From Hemicordylus capensis (taxonomy: Eukaryota > Chordata > Lepidosauria > Squamata > Cordylidae): a DNA stretch of 64,000 nt. The notes below the pieces were generated by a model that was given only the letters and a program-made list of their open reading frames with translations, did not search any database and was not told the DNA's origin. Below, one piece after another: positions 45,166 to 56,327 of this stretch. A program made the position numbers and the translations under genes. The DNA is taken from positions 282,122,863-282,186,862 of the forward strand of contig NC_069660.1 in NCBI RefSeq assembly GCF_027244095.1, in the 5' to 3' direction. Each line of letters opens with the position of its first letter. The first letter of the stretch is position 1.

Positions 45166-45406
45166 CAGTGCTCTTTACTATTTTTTCAAGCTGGGCCTAC
45201 TTTGACAAAAAACTTAATGTGAGAGCCAATTCCACTGCTGACCTCCACACAGTACAGTGTTTTTCTGAGTGCTGGGAGGGCCCTTTAAGAGAGACAGAGC
45301 CTTCTCTTAAGAGTTCTAGGAGGAAAGCTCTGGGAAAGGCTATACTTCCCAGCATGCCATGCACGCCTTCAAAGATGGAACAGGGGCTCAAGAGGGCTCC
45401 ATTTCA

Positions 45407-45461
<55 letters not shown>

Positions 45462-46307
45462 CATACTCCTGACTAATCTCATACATGGCAGCTGTTGCAA
45501 GAGAGTGTGAGCGAGCTTCTGGGAGTGGGAGAGGAAAGCGTGGCCGGGGGGGAGTGGCGGGGGGGAGAAAGGAGTGACAAGGGGAGAGAAAGTGGTGGCA
45601 GGGGGGAAGTGGCGGGCAGTCACACAAAAAGGTGAACAGATGGGTGGGCAGGGGGAAGAGGCAGCAGTGGGCAGTGGCAGCAGCTGGCTGGGCGGAGAGA
45701 GAAAACGGGGGGCTGGCAGCCTGACCACAGCCGTCTTCCTCACAAAGAGACCAGCCGAGTAGGCAGCGGAGAGGGCAGTGCAACCTCCCTCTTCGGACCC
45801 GCTTGCCGGCCAAATGGCAGGTCAGGCCGAACTGGGGCTGAATAAGGCCTCTCTGTGCCTGTGCAGAGACGGCCAAGCAGGTGGTGGAGAGGGTGGTGCA
45901 GCCTCCTACTCTGGGTCCGCCTGCCAGCCAAGTGGCAGGTTGAATGGGCCCCATTGCGGCCCCAGACCTGCAGCTGCCAGGCGAGCGGGGGGTACTAACA
46001 GCCAGGCAGTGAGCAGGGTGGGGTGGAACGGGTGAGCAGAGTAGGAGGCTGCACCACCCTCTCCACCACCTGCTTGGCTGTCTCTGCGCAGGGGGGAGGA
46101 ATGGGTGAGCTTCGAGCGGGTGTCGGGGAGGAATGGGCGAGCAGGGGCTGAGTGCACTAGCATACAGATGCTCTGTGAGGGATCAGCGAGTACAGAGAAT
46201 TTTGCTTTGGCCAACGCATCACACAAGTCCAATAAACAATTAGTCAGGGAGCCTCACACAGAGTTAATGGGGGCACTGGCCCCTGGGCCTTACAATGAAG
46301 AACACTG
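45166..46307. mobile_element. hAT-like 1.1-kb non-autonomous element, CAGTGCTCTT ends
   Basis: Begins CAGTGCTCTTTACTATTTTT and ends AATGAAGAACACTG. It is flanked by a perfect 8-bp duplication ATCTATGT (45158-45165 and 46308-46315). It contains (TA)n, then a GC-rich segment with a strong inverted pair: GAGACGGCCAAGCAGGTGGT at about 45866 mirrored by CACCACCTGCTTGGCTGTCT near 46065. Frames of 100-188 codons come from this GC-rich part and from the TA run. The ends relate it to 39136. Confidence 0.92.
45410..45459. repeat. (TA)n microsatellite
   Basis: About 25 TA units inside the hAT-like element. They give an artificial Tyr-Ile run in the minus-strand frames. Confidence 0.95.
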
Positions 46308-46315
46308 ATCTATGT

Positions 46316-47182
46316 TATTGCTGGTTTTCTAACATGTATGCAGCTCCGACCGCTTTCTTAGGAAAAGAACCACCTGCACATCTCCCACTAGTGTGCATGG
46401 TTTCATAACTGACTAGGGATGAATATATAGAAGTCTGCTCATGTGCATGTACAGCCCCAAGCTGGAGCAGATCACATCTCTCCATCCTCTGTTTCTTATC
46501 CAAAATTATTTTAAAGAAACAAGGAGAGAAAAGTCTCAAAACAAAATATACAGTCATATCTCTAGCTGACATTAAACATTGAAAGCAAGTAGAAGTGCTA
46601 TGCACTAGGGAGCAAATGTAATCTGAACTTTATAGCTTTGATATTCAATTTTTATTAATAATTTTTTCCTTGTAGTGCTCAATATGTTTCATTTGCATTC
46701 AGAGGAAAAACAGCAGAGCTCTCTAGTGGTTAACTTTACCCTCAATAAACTCCCCTTGTGGTAATCAAAAACTGTAGAGTGGCTAAAGTGTCTCTTTATT
46801 TCAAAAGGTAATGAAAAATCTAGTTAGCTGAGGTAGTATAAGTCTATTTAATTTCTTCAGTGCAATTATAGCTGCACTTTAACCAGTTTTCTAATGGAAA
46901 CATAATCAAAGCTGATATATTTTATTTCTTAAATTGCTATTTTGAAGAAAGAATAGTACACGTAGAAAGATAAGAAACAAGAATAAATAAATCTGGGGAG
47001 GAGGTGTGAAGGCATGTTAGGCACACACGTTTATTCTTTTAAAAATCCTTTCCTGTTTATCTATTCTCACAGTAGTTTATACAGATTAGAATAATCATTC
47101 CATGCTTCAGAAAGCATTTCCATGGTATCTTCATGCAGATTAGTTAGCTTGCTTTAATTCACCTTTGAATCCCATCATAAAG
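46316..47182. other. unique non-coding DNA
   Basis: AT-rich, no repeat recognised. The stretch 46620-46760 might be old conserved sequence, but there is no direct mark of it. Confidence 0.4.
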
Positions 47183-47502
47183 TTCATTTGCAGTTGCCAC
47201 CGGCTCATCTGGTGGCTACTCAGGAACGGGCCTTTTCCATTGCTGCCCTGAGGCTTTGGAACACACTCCCTGCTGAAATAAGAGCCTCCCCATCTCTTAC
47301 AACTTTTAAAAGGGCAGTCAGGATGCATTTCTTCACCCAGGCTTTTAATTAGATACTGTTTAAATAGTTTGATGGTTTTTAATACTTTTATTGTTGTTTT
47401 AAATTGTTGTAATTGTGTGTGTGTGTGTGTGTGTGTTGTATTGTTGTAAACTGCCCAGAGACTTGCGTTTTGGCTGGTATATAAATATATCGAATGAATG
47501 AA
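47183..47502 (+). mobile_element. L2-group LINE 3' end
   Basis: CAGTTGCCACCGGCTCATCT, GGCTACTCAGGAACGGGCCT, TGAGGCTTTGGAACACACTC and CTGAAATAAGAGCCTCCCCA match 2695-2800. The tail holds a (GT)n expansion at about 47416-47434 and AAACTGCCCAGAGACTTGCG. Confidence 0.85.
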
Positions 47503-47903
47503 TATGGGAAGGTACATGTATCAGCTCTTTTTAACAACAACAAAAAGTTATTTCCATTAATATCCATGGGCATGTTTATGTAGCCCACGTCAAGTAAGAT
47601 CCCTTACTCCCATTTAGTGGCCCTGGCGTGTTCTCACAATACACCAATCAGAATAATCACTTCAGTGTTCGTTGACTATACTTTAAGCTGGTTGACTGTA
47701 TGAACAAAAAGGTACAAAGAGTATGTAACTTTATTTTACTTTGTGAACTTCTAAGATGCAGTTATATTTTGGAAATGTTCTTCTCTACAACAAAGCCTAC
47801 AGAAAACTCCTTTTTCCATTATAATTTATAGTATATAATTTGCTATATTCTCTTAAATTTGTTAATATTACTATTGCATCTGATTCTTTTAAGAATTTGA
47901 GAG
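47503..47903. other. unique non-coding DNA
   Basis: Nothing recognised. Confidence 0.4.
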
Positions 47904-48316
47904 TAGGGGTGAGCACGGAACCAGTTTGGAACTGAGTAGGGATGTGGACAGAACTGACTTGGTCCAGGTCTGGGTCCAGCGAAACTGAACTGAACCAGTT
48001 CAGGGGATATACTTGTAAAGGGGAATCCAGCAAAAGAAAGGGTACCTGAACCCTTGGAGGTGGCAGCGGCAGCTACTCCAACACCCACCCACCCAACTCC
48101 TGAAGAACTGACTGGGCCGGCTGCGGCCTCATTCGGGCCTCTGCATGTGCTCAGAGGCTCAGAGCTGGCCCAGTAAAAGAGGGGGAACACACTTGGGGCC
48201 AGTCAGGGAGCGTGAGTGGTGCTGGCAGTTGCACCGGCCAGGCGATCAAACCTCCAATCCAGCCCCAGTTTGAGGCAAACCGGTTCGGGACGAACTGTTC
48301 ATGTGCACCAAAACAT
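47904..48316. mobile_element. hAT-like MITE, TAGGGRTGNGCA ends (decayed right end)
   Basis: The left end TAGGGGTGAGCACGGAACC and the near-right GTTCATGTGCACC belong to the TAGGGATGTGCA group. Flanks TTTGAGAG (47896-47903) and TCTGAGAG (48317-48324) match at 7 of 8. A second TAGGGATGTGGACAG start at 47937 suggests a nested or duplicated end. Interior rich in GAACTG and CAGTTC words. The right boundary is uncertain. Confidence 0.55.
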
Positions 48317-48509
48317 TCTGAGAGCAGCTAGCTAGCAACAGTTATGAAAATGTAAAATCATTCCCTTGCAAAAAGAAAAAAGAAACATTACGATAGCATG
48401 GTAATTAAGTCATCAGTTGCTGCTTAATTTGCATTGGGCATAAAAAAATTATTAAAAGCTTTTTAAGGGGAAAAATATTTACAATGCTTCTTAAAGGTCA
48501 GAAGACTTG

Positions 48510-48780
48510 GACTCTGATGGACTTCCTTTAGCACTGAGTTCCAAATTATGAGGGCTACTGAGAAGACCCTATTATAGGTAACTAACACATTTAATACTAT
48601 ATATTGATAGAATATTAAGCAGAGCATTCTTTGCTATCTTAATGAGCTGGGAAGAGGCACTTCACAAAATATGCCAAACTGCTTTAGACTTGTAAATTAA
48701 AACCAGCATCTGGAAGCTAACAGATAGCCAGATCAGTGGCTGCAATACAGGTTATATATGATCTCATTGCCCTTCCCTTG
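48510..48780 (-). mobile_element. old LINE 3' region
   Basis: GCACTGAGTTCCAAATTATG, GGGCTACTGAGAAGACCCTA and CTTAATGAGCTGGGAAGAGG follow the minus-strand order of the 3285 and 26255 copies (a 'first-base, fused-last' pattern of the AFSVVAP block). Strongly decayed. Confidence 0.5.
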
Positions 48781-49254
48781 TTAGGTGACAGTCAACTGCA
48801 TTCTTTGCAAGCTGTATTTCAGAATATTATTTACGGGTGATCCCGGGTAAAGGGCATTACCTTAGTTAATCTGGAGATCCTGGCATGGGCGTTTGCAGGA
48901 CCTTTTCCAGGGGGTGGGGTGTGCAAAACCAGCAATCCAATACCCCTCTCCCTGGGAGTATGCCCCATTGAATTCAATGGGAACTGACTCAATCCGGGGG
49001 AGGGGGCTGCCCTCTCGCCCCCTCCCTCGGGACACCCATGGCTCCTGAACAGCAACAGCTCCCAGAAGCAAGGGAGGAACTAGCAGCACTTCCTATCTGA
49101 TAATATGCTCAGATAAGGGAGAACTAACCCAAAGAGTGGCCAACATCCTAATAAATGGTGCATGTATGCTTCTAACAAAAGCATGCATGCATTGCTAACC
49201 TCCCTACTTCCAAAACTCAGGTGCTTTTGTGCAGGATTATTTTCACTGCTCTCC

Positions 49255-49395
49255 ACCTCCTCTGGAAGCAGTCTTTAACAGTGGAAACATGTCCCTGTTT
49301 GTGAAGATTAAGGCCCAAAACAGCTTAGGGCGAAGGTACCTGAAGGTCTACCTGCTCCTGAATGATCCTATTAAGATCTGTGCGAGAGGCTCAAC
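49255..49395 (+). mobile_element. L2/CR1-group LINE fragment
   Basis: GTGAAGATTAAGGCCCAAAA, then CAGCTTAGGGCGAAGGTACC and TGAAGGTCTACCTGCTCCTG, corresponds to the FKALNGLGPRYLK.RLL block. Confidence 0.6.
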
Positions 49396-49450
49396 TCTCA
49401 ACTCCATCAGAAGCATGCTTTGCAATTAAGCTGGCGTTCCTTAGTGAGTA

Positions 49451-49760
49451 CTGGTGATTGACTTCCAAACTAACACTGCGCTAGTGCAAGAAACAAAGAT
49501 GCACGCATGCAAGAAAGTTGTGTAGCTGAGCAAATGCTTGAAGTCATGCAGTCTCTTGTTGTCTCTGTCCACTTGAACAAGCATTGTGCTTTCACAAGGA
49601 TAATAGATAGCACTGCATCATCCGACAACAAACACGCCCTGTTCCACTGGTGCAATGCTAGCCTAGAATGCAAGCTCCTAACTCAGCAGAACTACTAGTT
49701 TTGAACCACCTAGTATAACTTCCTTGCACTAGTGCAGTGTTAGTTTGGAGGTCAGCCAGT
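49451..49760. mobile_element. terminal-inverted-repeat element, family unknown
   Basis: TGACTTCCAAACTAACACTG, then CGCTAGTGCAAG (49459-49490), is mirrored at 49723-49754 (CTTGCACTAGTGCAGTGTTA, then GTTTGGAGGTCA) with 2 mismatches in 32. The similarity extends a little outward (CTGG and CCAGT). About 310 bp, no coding frame, target duplication not resolved. Confidence 0.8.
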
Positions 49761-49834
49761 GCTGTACTGAAATGTAGTCTGGGTGGGCTTTTAAACAAGG
49801 GGGATGTCTAATCAATTTTATCACTGAGTCCAAC

Positions 49835-49935
49835 GTAAGAACCGCCCTGCTGGATCGGGCCCAAGGCCTATCTAGTCCAGCATCCTGTTTCACACAGTGG
49901 CCCACTAGATACCTCCAGCAAGCCCACAGGATTTG
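49835..49935 (+). mobile_element. family D repeat, partial
   Basis: AGAACCGCCCTGCTGGATCG, CAAGGCCTATCTAGTCCAGC and ATCCTGTTTCACACAGTGGC are the reverse complement of 12800-12893. Confidence 0.75.
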
Positions 49936-50902
49936 TATAAGACCATTATGATGTTATTGCCAGCATGAGTTATTTAGAAGCCTCAGATCAGTGGGAAGCT
50001 ATGCATATAAATGAGGAGCCTATGCTGGCATAGTTGGATTAACTCCAAGGCATTCTGGTTTCTCCTGTTGTACTCCTGAAATACTATACACACTCAATAC
50101 TTAGACCAAGCAGCAGAGTCAAAAGCCAGTGCAGCTCTTACTTGAACTTAAACAAGGCCAGTAATTATTTATAGGCATGCAAAAACAGCATCAGCATCAG
50201 GCAAGTATAAGTAGAGCAAAATATGAACCTGCTTCCTACCCTTTGACATATTATCTGAAGTATCAATCCATACTCACTGACTCATGCTCATCTTGCAGAT
50301 TCAGCACGCTGGACAGTCCATAGCTGCATAAAGTAAATTTCCTGGATTAACCAACTAGTCTAAAGCACCACTTAAAAAAACACCACATTCTAATACAGCA
50401 AGGATGGATACTATGAGACCTTATGGTCATAGAACCCCTCACAAGCACAGTTCTCATGGTTCAAAGGCTGTATTATTAATGCAGAAACTGATCGCAGACA
50501 ATCAGACATATAATTTTGAAATCTCTCTCTCACTGGGTACATTTTTTTAATATAGAAGTCTGAAGTAAAAAAGAGAAATGAAAGGAAGTCCAACTAACTT
50601 TTTTTTAAATATCACAGTCTCTGCTGGAGGCCAGGGTGTTTACTTACCTATCTGACAAAATGCCTTGTTTGATTAAGAAGAATCCACACAATAGGTAAAA
50701 GCAAAGATTCGCATACAGAAATGGGACAGTTTAAGGTAAGAGAGCAGGCCATAGCAGGTAAGCTTTCCCCTATTGCCATCCTTTGGTTTAAAACAGAATG
50801 CAAATTTACAAAAGAAAGCATTAAATTAGATTCTAACGCAGTACAATCATAAGACCATTTCCATCATACAAATTATTACTCCTGTTGAGCTCTAGAAAAC
50901 AA
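49936..50902. other. unique non-coding DNA
   Basis: Nothing recognised. Confidence 0.4.
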
Positions 50903-51351
50903 CGAGGTCTTGCACACAACCTCCCTGGGGAGGGTGGGTGGGGAGGGAGGCTGCTGCTTGCATACCTCCTTCCCCCACACACACACCAGTTTGCTCTGCC
51001 ACACATGAGCAGCACTGCTGCGAGTGGTAGAGCAGGGAGCCGGAGGAGGAAGTACTCCGGCATCTGTCCATACACCACGCCAGGAACGTGGTGCATTGAG
51101 GGATTCTCCCTCAGGTGGCCACTCTTGCCACCCAATGCTGTGCGCTCGGGCTGTGTGGACCCGAGCACAGACCTGGTGCCAGGGTTAAGGGCATGCTTGC
51201 ACCTTTAACCCTGGCTAAAGGCTGCGGTAAAAAGTCAGGCTACCTGCAAGGGAAGGACTGGGATCGGGCTCAATCTTGGTGCTCCACACAAGCAGCCCAA
51301 GCCAGGCTGGGCTGCCCTAGCCTAGATTTGGCTGCTCATGAGAACAGCCTT
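50903..51351. mobile_element. probable non-autonomous DNA element
   Basis: The right end GGCTGCTCATGAGAACAGCC is itself a short inverted word of the type seen at the ends of the 12270 group (AAGGCTGTTC). The left end GAGGTCTTGCACACAACC is only loosely complementary. Interior GC-rich, with CAGGGTTAAGGGC and CCTTTAACCCTGG forming a hairpin at about 51180-51215. Boundaries are tentative. Confidence 0.4.
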
Positions 51352-51910
51352 AACATCTGCTAAATCAATCTGCCCCGCATCCTGGCCAAAGGCTTGATTA
51401 GAATGGCTCTAGAAAGTCTATATTATCCATGAATACTTGTAATCAAATGTGTCAAATGCTCCTGTTTTTGTCATTATTCTCTGTCTTGTGTATCACACAG
51501 GTTGGTGTACATATTGCAGTACAACTCTTGTTCTGTCTGTCTTTGCAACAAACCTGTGAAGAACGTGAGACTCTGAAAAACTGGCTTGTATGAGCCAATA
51601 TGCAACTGTGCAAATGCAGTATTACAACGTTAATGTTACATTGTGCAATATGTCAGTCATTGTTTTTTTAACCAAAAAGCAGGACATACCTATCACTATA
51701 TAGGTGTGTTTATATAAATGCTTTGGTTAATAGGAAGTCAAGCTAATAGTTTAGACACTGAAGTCTACTTGAGAAGCTGTAATTAAATATCAGTTTATCC
51801 TTAGTAATTTTTCCTTCATCTGATAATAGTGATCTTCCTATACTTTTTCTCTCGAGTTAGTTTTAATTGTTAGTTTTGGGACTTTCTTTTTTATTGAATT
51901 TTATTAGATA

Positions 51911-52242
51911 ATGGGCTGGTTCTCATGTTCCCCACTATGGTGGGGAAATAGAAATTGGGAGGTTTGTGCAGTGCACATGCGCCCAATTTTCTAGTCATAA
52001 GAACCCTGGAATTTTGGACGCTTCAGGTTGGCACCATGCCAACCTGACATGTAATCAGAATCAGCAACTGTAGATCAAATCCCAGATTACCAATCCTGGT
52101 TACATATTGGTTTGGCATGATGTCAACCCAACATTGCCATGACATTTCTGGGTTTTTACAACTGGAAATTGGGAGCTCACATGCCATGCAAATCTCCTGA
52201 TGCCCTGTTGGGAGGTGTTGTGTGGGTCATGAAAACCCACCC
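51911..52242. mobile_element. probable foldback DNA element
   Basis: GGGCTGGTTCTCATGTTCCC at the left is partly complementary to GTGGGTCATGAAAACCCACC at the right. Internal CAGGTTGGCACCATGCCAAC and TTGGTTTGGCATGATGTCAA show inverted words. Decayed. Confidence 0.4.
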
Positions 52243-53099
52243 AGTGTGTGAGCAACTGTAAGATCTCTTGGATAAATTGTTGGGTTTTCAAAAAAATAAA
52301 AATACAGTTTTGTGGTTAATTTTCAATTCAAACCCCATATTTTGACCTTTTAAGTGGCATATATCTCTTTAACCAAACCTTATTTCAGTTCTAACCTCTT
52401 CACTGTATGCCATCATGGTGCCACCTCAAAAACCTATTGTGCAAGCAGATAAATTCTGCTGGAAATGGCCGAGCAAGTGCTAAGCAAAAGCTCCTACTGT
52501 GTTAACATTTTGTCTGAATTTGTAGTGGCCCCTAAAAGGTATTTAAATTTCCCCTTTCCTTAATAAAGGCCTGTATTTTAATTTTCTGCCGCTTGTTTCA
52601 AGTTGAATGTATTCATGCTCACTTTAAACCCTGAAGAGGCTTTTTTAATTGATTCTTTGAATATGTTAAGGTCTATTAATTCCATCAATGTTGCACACAC
52701 TGCAATTTCTGTATTCCAACTGTTCTTTTAATCATGTTCATTAAGAGGATTACTTTTACCTGCCAGTTAACATTTTACATTACATTAATAAATCTTTGGT
52801 TTGCTATCCAAAGTGAATGGAAAAATAAAATGAATTGCCCAAGTCCTCCTCATTTCAGTGGATCTAGCATGGCTTCATTATACCATTATAGCCAGAGACC
52901 CAGCTAGATGCTATGGCAAAAGTAAATGAACATGTGTTGATCTTACTGATATGTGTACCAAAGTAAGTACACAAAGTAAGGCTGTAGTGTACAAGGAATT
53001 TTCTCCACCAGTTCAACTGGAAAGTATGGAAGATATACAAGAGCAAATCCTGTCCATTTCAAATGGGGCTGTGCAGGAAAAGTTTCCCCTGAATAATTA
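52243..53099. other. unique non-coding DNA
   Basis: Nothing recognised. Confidence 0.4.
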
Positions 53100-53345
53100 C
53101 AAGCATTATTCACACAATATTTTCAACAAACGTACAATCTGTGTACAGTGTGCACATGTACAGATCTGTATAGTTATTCACATTACATTCAGTGCATGTA
53201 CACTACCTATCTATACCCTGCATTTTTGCGGGGTCTGTACTCAGGCTCACTTTTAAAATGAGTCCATGTATAGTCATTCACACAAAAATATATACATGTG
53301 TACAAAACCTGTATACACAATCAACATAATGTCTGTATAGGGCTA
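53100..53345. mobile_element. unnamed GTACA-rich foldback element, copy 4
   Basis: CAAGCATTATTCACACAATA at the left and AACATAATGTCTGTATAG at the right bracket the core TGTACACTACCTATCTATAC, GCATTTTTGCGGGGTCTGTA, AGGCTCACTTTTAAAATGAG. The left end equals the complement of the right end of copy 2, so this copy gives the family's approximate full span, about 245 bp. Confidence 0.65.
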
Positions 53346-53823
53346 GAGCCACAAAGCAAATCCTGATGGAACCTGTGACTTTTAGTTAATTATTTTGAAA
53401 TTCTCTCAAAATTCACACACTACAATCATTCATATACAAAATATGTTGGGTGTATTGCTATGCACAATGGCCAAACTAGATCTGGTGGGTGGGAGACCCT
53501 TTTATTCTAGACCTGGGTCTGTACCAATCAGCTATAAAGCATAGGACGGGGGTTGTTGTTTTTAGATCAAAAAGAATACACAGATGCTGAACCCCCTGGC
53601 CCTGCCCCCTCTCTTCTGCTTACTTCCCCATAGATTCTTTCCACAGACACATATGCATGCATAGGGCTGACCTTAGGGGTGGACAAGCTGGGCAGTTGCT
53701 GAGGGCACCTGCTTGAAAGGGGCACCAAGCTGAGCTTGGTGGCTCACTGGTTATTGAGTGTACTGTCTGCAGGGAGCTAGGGAAGAATAACCAGATCTTT
53801 CTCTGCCTAATTTCACTCTTATG

Positions 53824-53824
<1 letters not shown>

Positions 53825-53897
<73 letters not shown>
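53825..53897. repeat. compound (TG)n(AG)n microsatellite
   Basis: TG units at 53825-53858 pass directly into AG units at 53859-53897. On the minus strand this makes the Leu-Ser and His-Thr runs of a 277-codon frame. Confidence 0.95.
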
Positions 53898-53902
<5 letters not shown>

Positions 53903-54218
53903 GATGGAAAAGGGATGGAGAGAAAGACCTGGAGAGAGGGGGAGACACTGAAGAAGCTGCAAAGGGGCTGTGAGATTTCAGTGGGGTTCCAGAACTAGAG
54001 CACTGGCAGCAAAGCAACAAATTATTAAGAGGTAGCTCTGGGCTGTGGAGCTCATGGGTCAGTGGTACACCTTGTACACATACAGGCACTCCCAACATAA
54101 CCAGCCCCCCCCCCCACAAACACACTTTTTTCCTTTCCATTTTTTGACTTTTCAGCCCATTCCTCACTCCATATTTTGAGCCTATACCTTTTCTGATGGT
54201 GTGACTACAACTACAATC

Positions 54219-54574
54219 TAGGGATGTGCCCAAATTGTTTTGATGCCTCGTTACAGAGGCGTCGAAACGATTCAAGCTGGTTCGGCTGAATCGTTTTGGT
54301 GGGGGTAGCAGTGGCTTTAAAAGGAGACACTCAGGTCTTACCTGTTCCTCCTCTACACCCCCCCCACCCCCCACTGCTATGTGCATACAGATGCCACTCA
54401 TGGGCTGCTGGGAGCAGCACCACCGCTGCACAGTGCAGCTTTTTACAACCAACAGCTCCACGACGGGGGGGGGGGGGGCGGTGGAGCAGCAGGTAAGACC
54501 TGCGTGCCTCCTAGCTACGGCCCTCTTCCCCCTGCTCCCTGGTGGCTGCAAGAAACGCTTCATGCACATCCCTA
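54219..54574. mobile_element. hAT-like MITE, TAGGGATGTGC ends
   Basis: Begins TAGGGATGTGCCCAAATTG and ends CTTCATGCACATCCCTA, with a perfect 8-bp duplication CTACAATC (54211-54218 and 54575-54582). An internal GATGCCTCGTTACAGAGGCG, then TCGAAACGATTC, forms a local hairpin, and a poly-G tract lies at 54465-54478. The right end matches that of 36078 for 17 bases. Confidence 0.92.
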
Positions 54575-54829
54575 CTACAATCACAAGGATTTAGCTCTCA
54601 ACGTCTCTCAGCGTCCGGCTCATAATTTTGAGGACTAATATCAGTCTTATAGTCTCTCACACTATCACTTTTCTCTTTCAAACAACTATAACTTTTTAAA
54701 TCTTTCAAGCCACTATAACTTTATTATTTTTTATTATGATGATTATAATATGGTGGTCGAACCAAACCCATAATTTTCTAGTCCCTGATGGAGACTTACA
54801 TAATAGAGGGTACAATGAATGAATGTTGT

Positions 54830-55330
54830 TAATTTAAAATGTGAAATTATAAATCAATTACAGTGATGGCAAAAGGCTTTCGTGACATGCCACAATTCAG
54901 CGGCATTTAAACCTATCGCGTATGCCGAACGATCTGTAATAAATTATGATTTTTTTTCTTGCTCCTGAAATGAAGCTATAATGATGGTAGTTGAATTCTT
55001 GTACTGGGAAATAAGGTGGCATTTAATTCCTTGAGAACAAATGACAGTCACAAAAGAACAGTTAATTATTCTCAGCTGCAAAGAGGGAGAGCGAGAGGGA
55101 GCAGAGATTTGTGTGTGGTGTCTATTCTTAACTAATCTTTAACTAAGACTGAGCTGCAAGAGAAATGTACTTGGTGTCCATAAGATCAAATGGCATTTTT
55201 TACTCTCTCTTCTTCTGCAAACTGCAGAATACTTACCGGGTAGCAGTGAAATGAAGCAATGCGACAGACAGTAAAGGTGATAACCTTTAAGTGTCCACCA
55301 GTCTGTGTGCTAGTTAATTGAAAAACAGCT
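54830..55330. other. repeat-free AT-rich block, candidate conserved non-coding element
   Basis: No known repeat. The block has preserved CpG words in AT-rich context (TTTAAACCTATCGCGTATGC, CCGAACGATCTGTAATAAAT) and homeodomain-like words (CAGTTAATTATTCTCAGC, GTGCTAGTTAATTG). Conserved vertebrate enhancers often look like this. Conservation itself cannot be tested here. Confidence 0.35.
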
Positions 55331-55457
55331 GGTGTTGATTATTTTATATATAGATATAGATATAGATATATAATTCTGAACTGATTAAAAATAGTGATGG
55401 TTTAGTTATTGTTGAGTTTCAGCAAGTCATAAAAGTATATGCTTAGCATATATTTAT

Positions 55458-55830
55458 TAGGAATCTGCCAAAATGCAATTTGGCTGTCCGAATCATGGGC
55501 ACTTCCCTTTAAATTTAAGGGCTTTAACAGCCCCTTTAAAGTGGAGGAGAGCAGGTCTGTACCTGCTCCTCCACTTGCTGCCATTGCCACCATCCCGACG
55601 CTCCCCCCAGCTATGCCCGCACGCCAGTGGGGTGTCTCCCAGCTGCCTGTGCTCATCGCTGGCATGCACGTGGCCTCTGTGCAATGGCACTGGCGTGTGG
55701 GCATAGCTGGGGGGAGCACCAGGATGGTGGCAATTGTGGTGAACAGAGAAGGAGGAGCAGGTATGGACCTGCTCTCCTCCACTTTAAAGGAGCCATGAAA
55801 GCCCTTGAATTGCATTTCGGCACATCCCTA
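55458..55830. mobile_element. hAT-like hairpin MITE, TAGGNATNTGC ends
   Basis: Begins TAGGAATCTGCCAAAATGC and ends GCATTTCGGCACATCCCTA, with a perfect 8-bp duplication ATATTTAT (55450-55457 and 55831-55838). Long arms: AAAGTGGAGGAGAGCAGGTC is mirrored by GACCTGCTCTCCTCCACTTT. The interior shares GGGGTGTCTCCCAGCTGCC and ATGCACGTGGCCTCTGTGC with 36078, so the two are one family. Frames of 119-137 codons on both strands reflect the palindrome. Confidence 0.93.
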
Positions 55831-55838
55831 ATATTTAT

Positions 55839-56327
55839 CAGCCTCCCCTCACCACTCAAATCAGACACGTATCTAGTTATTGGAGGAGTAGAGGATCGTG
55901 CATCCCCATCTCCTTTAGAAGCATGCTGTCCAACATTTCACAGATATGCTTGTAACAACCAATTTTCACATACCACAGATTATTGCCCGAACCCTCCACC
56001 CACTATTGCATGCTGCTGCTGAGGACTGAATTCCATCCTCTCTGTGCTATGCTCTGCATAGTGACCTAGTGCTGTGCACCTATTGACGTGCAGGTGCTCT
56101 AGAGACATGATGCATCCACCTGCCCATGGACATTATATTTCTAGAAACTCTGGGGAGGAAGTTGAATCCTGAAGAATGACAACTCTAGCAACTTAAGCAG
56201 GGAAAAATGAGCAAGTCATTCCCAAGAGGAAAAATAGGGACAAAGTGATTGACCAAGGACAGATTCCAGAAAACAGGGACTGTCCATGGAGAGTTAGAGT
56301 ATATGTATAAGAGGGAGACTATTACCT
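55839..56327. other. unique non-coding DNA
   Basis: Nothing recognised. Confidence 0.4.

Noticed and set aside
45388-45954. 188-codon minus-strand frame with a Tyr-Ile run
   Set aside because: Starts in GC-rich MITE sequence and ends in (TA)n. No domain, and the opposite strand is also open.
53660-53750. another hAT-like MITE starting AGGGCTGACCTTAGGGG
   Set aside because: Only one end resembles the 1798 element; no matching right end or target duplication was found.
53751-54584. 277-codon minus-strand frame
   Set aside because: Crosses a (TG)n(AG)n microsatellite and a MITE. The Leu-Ser and His-Thr runs are artefacts.
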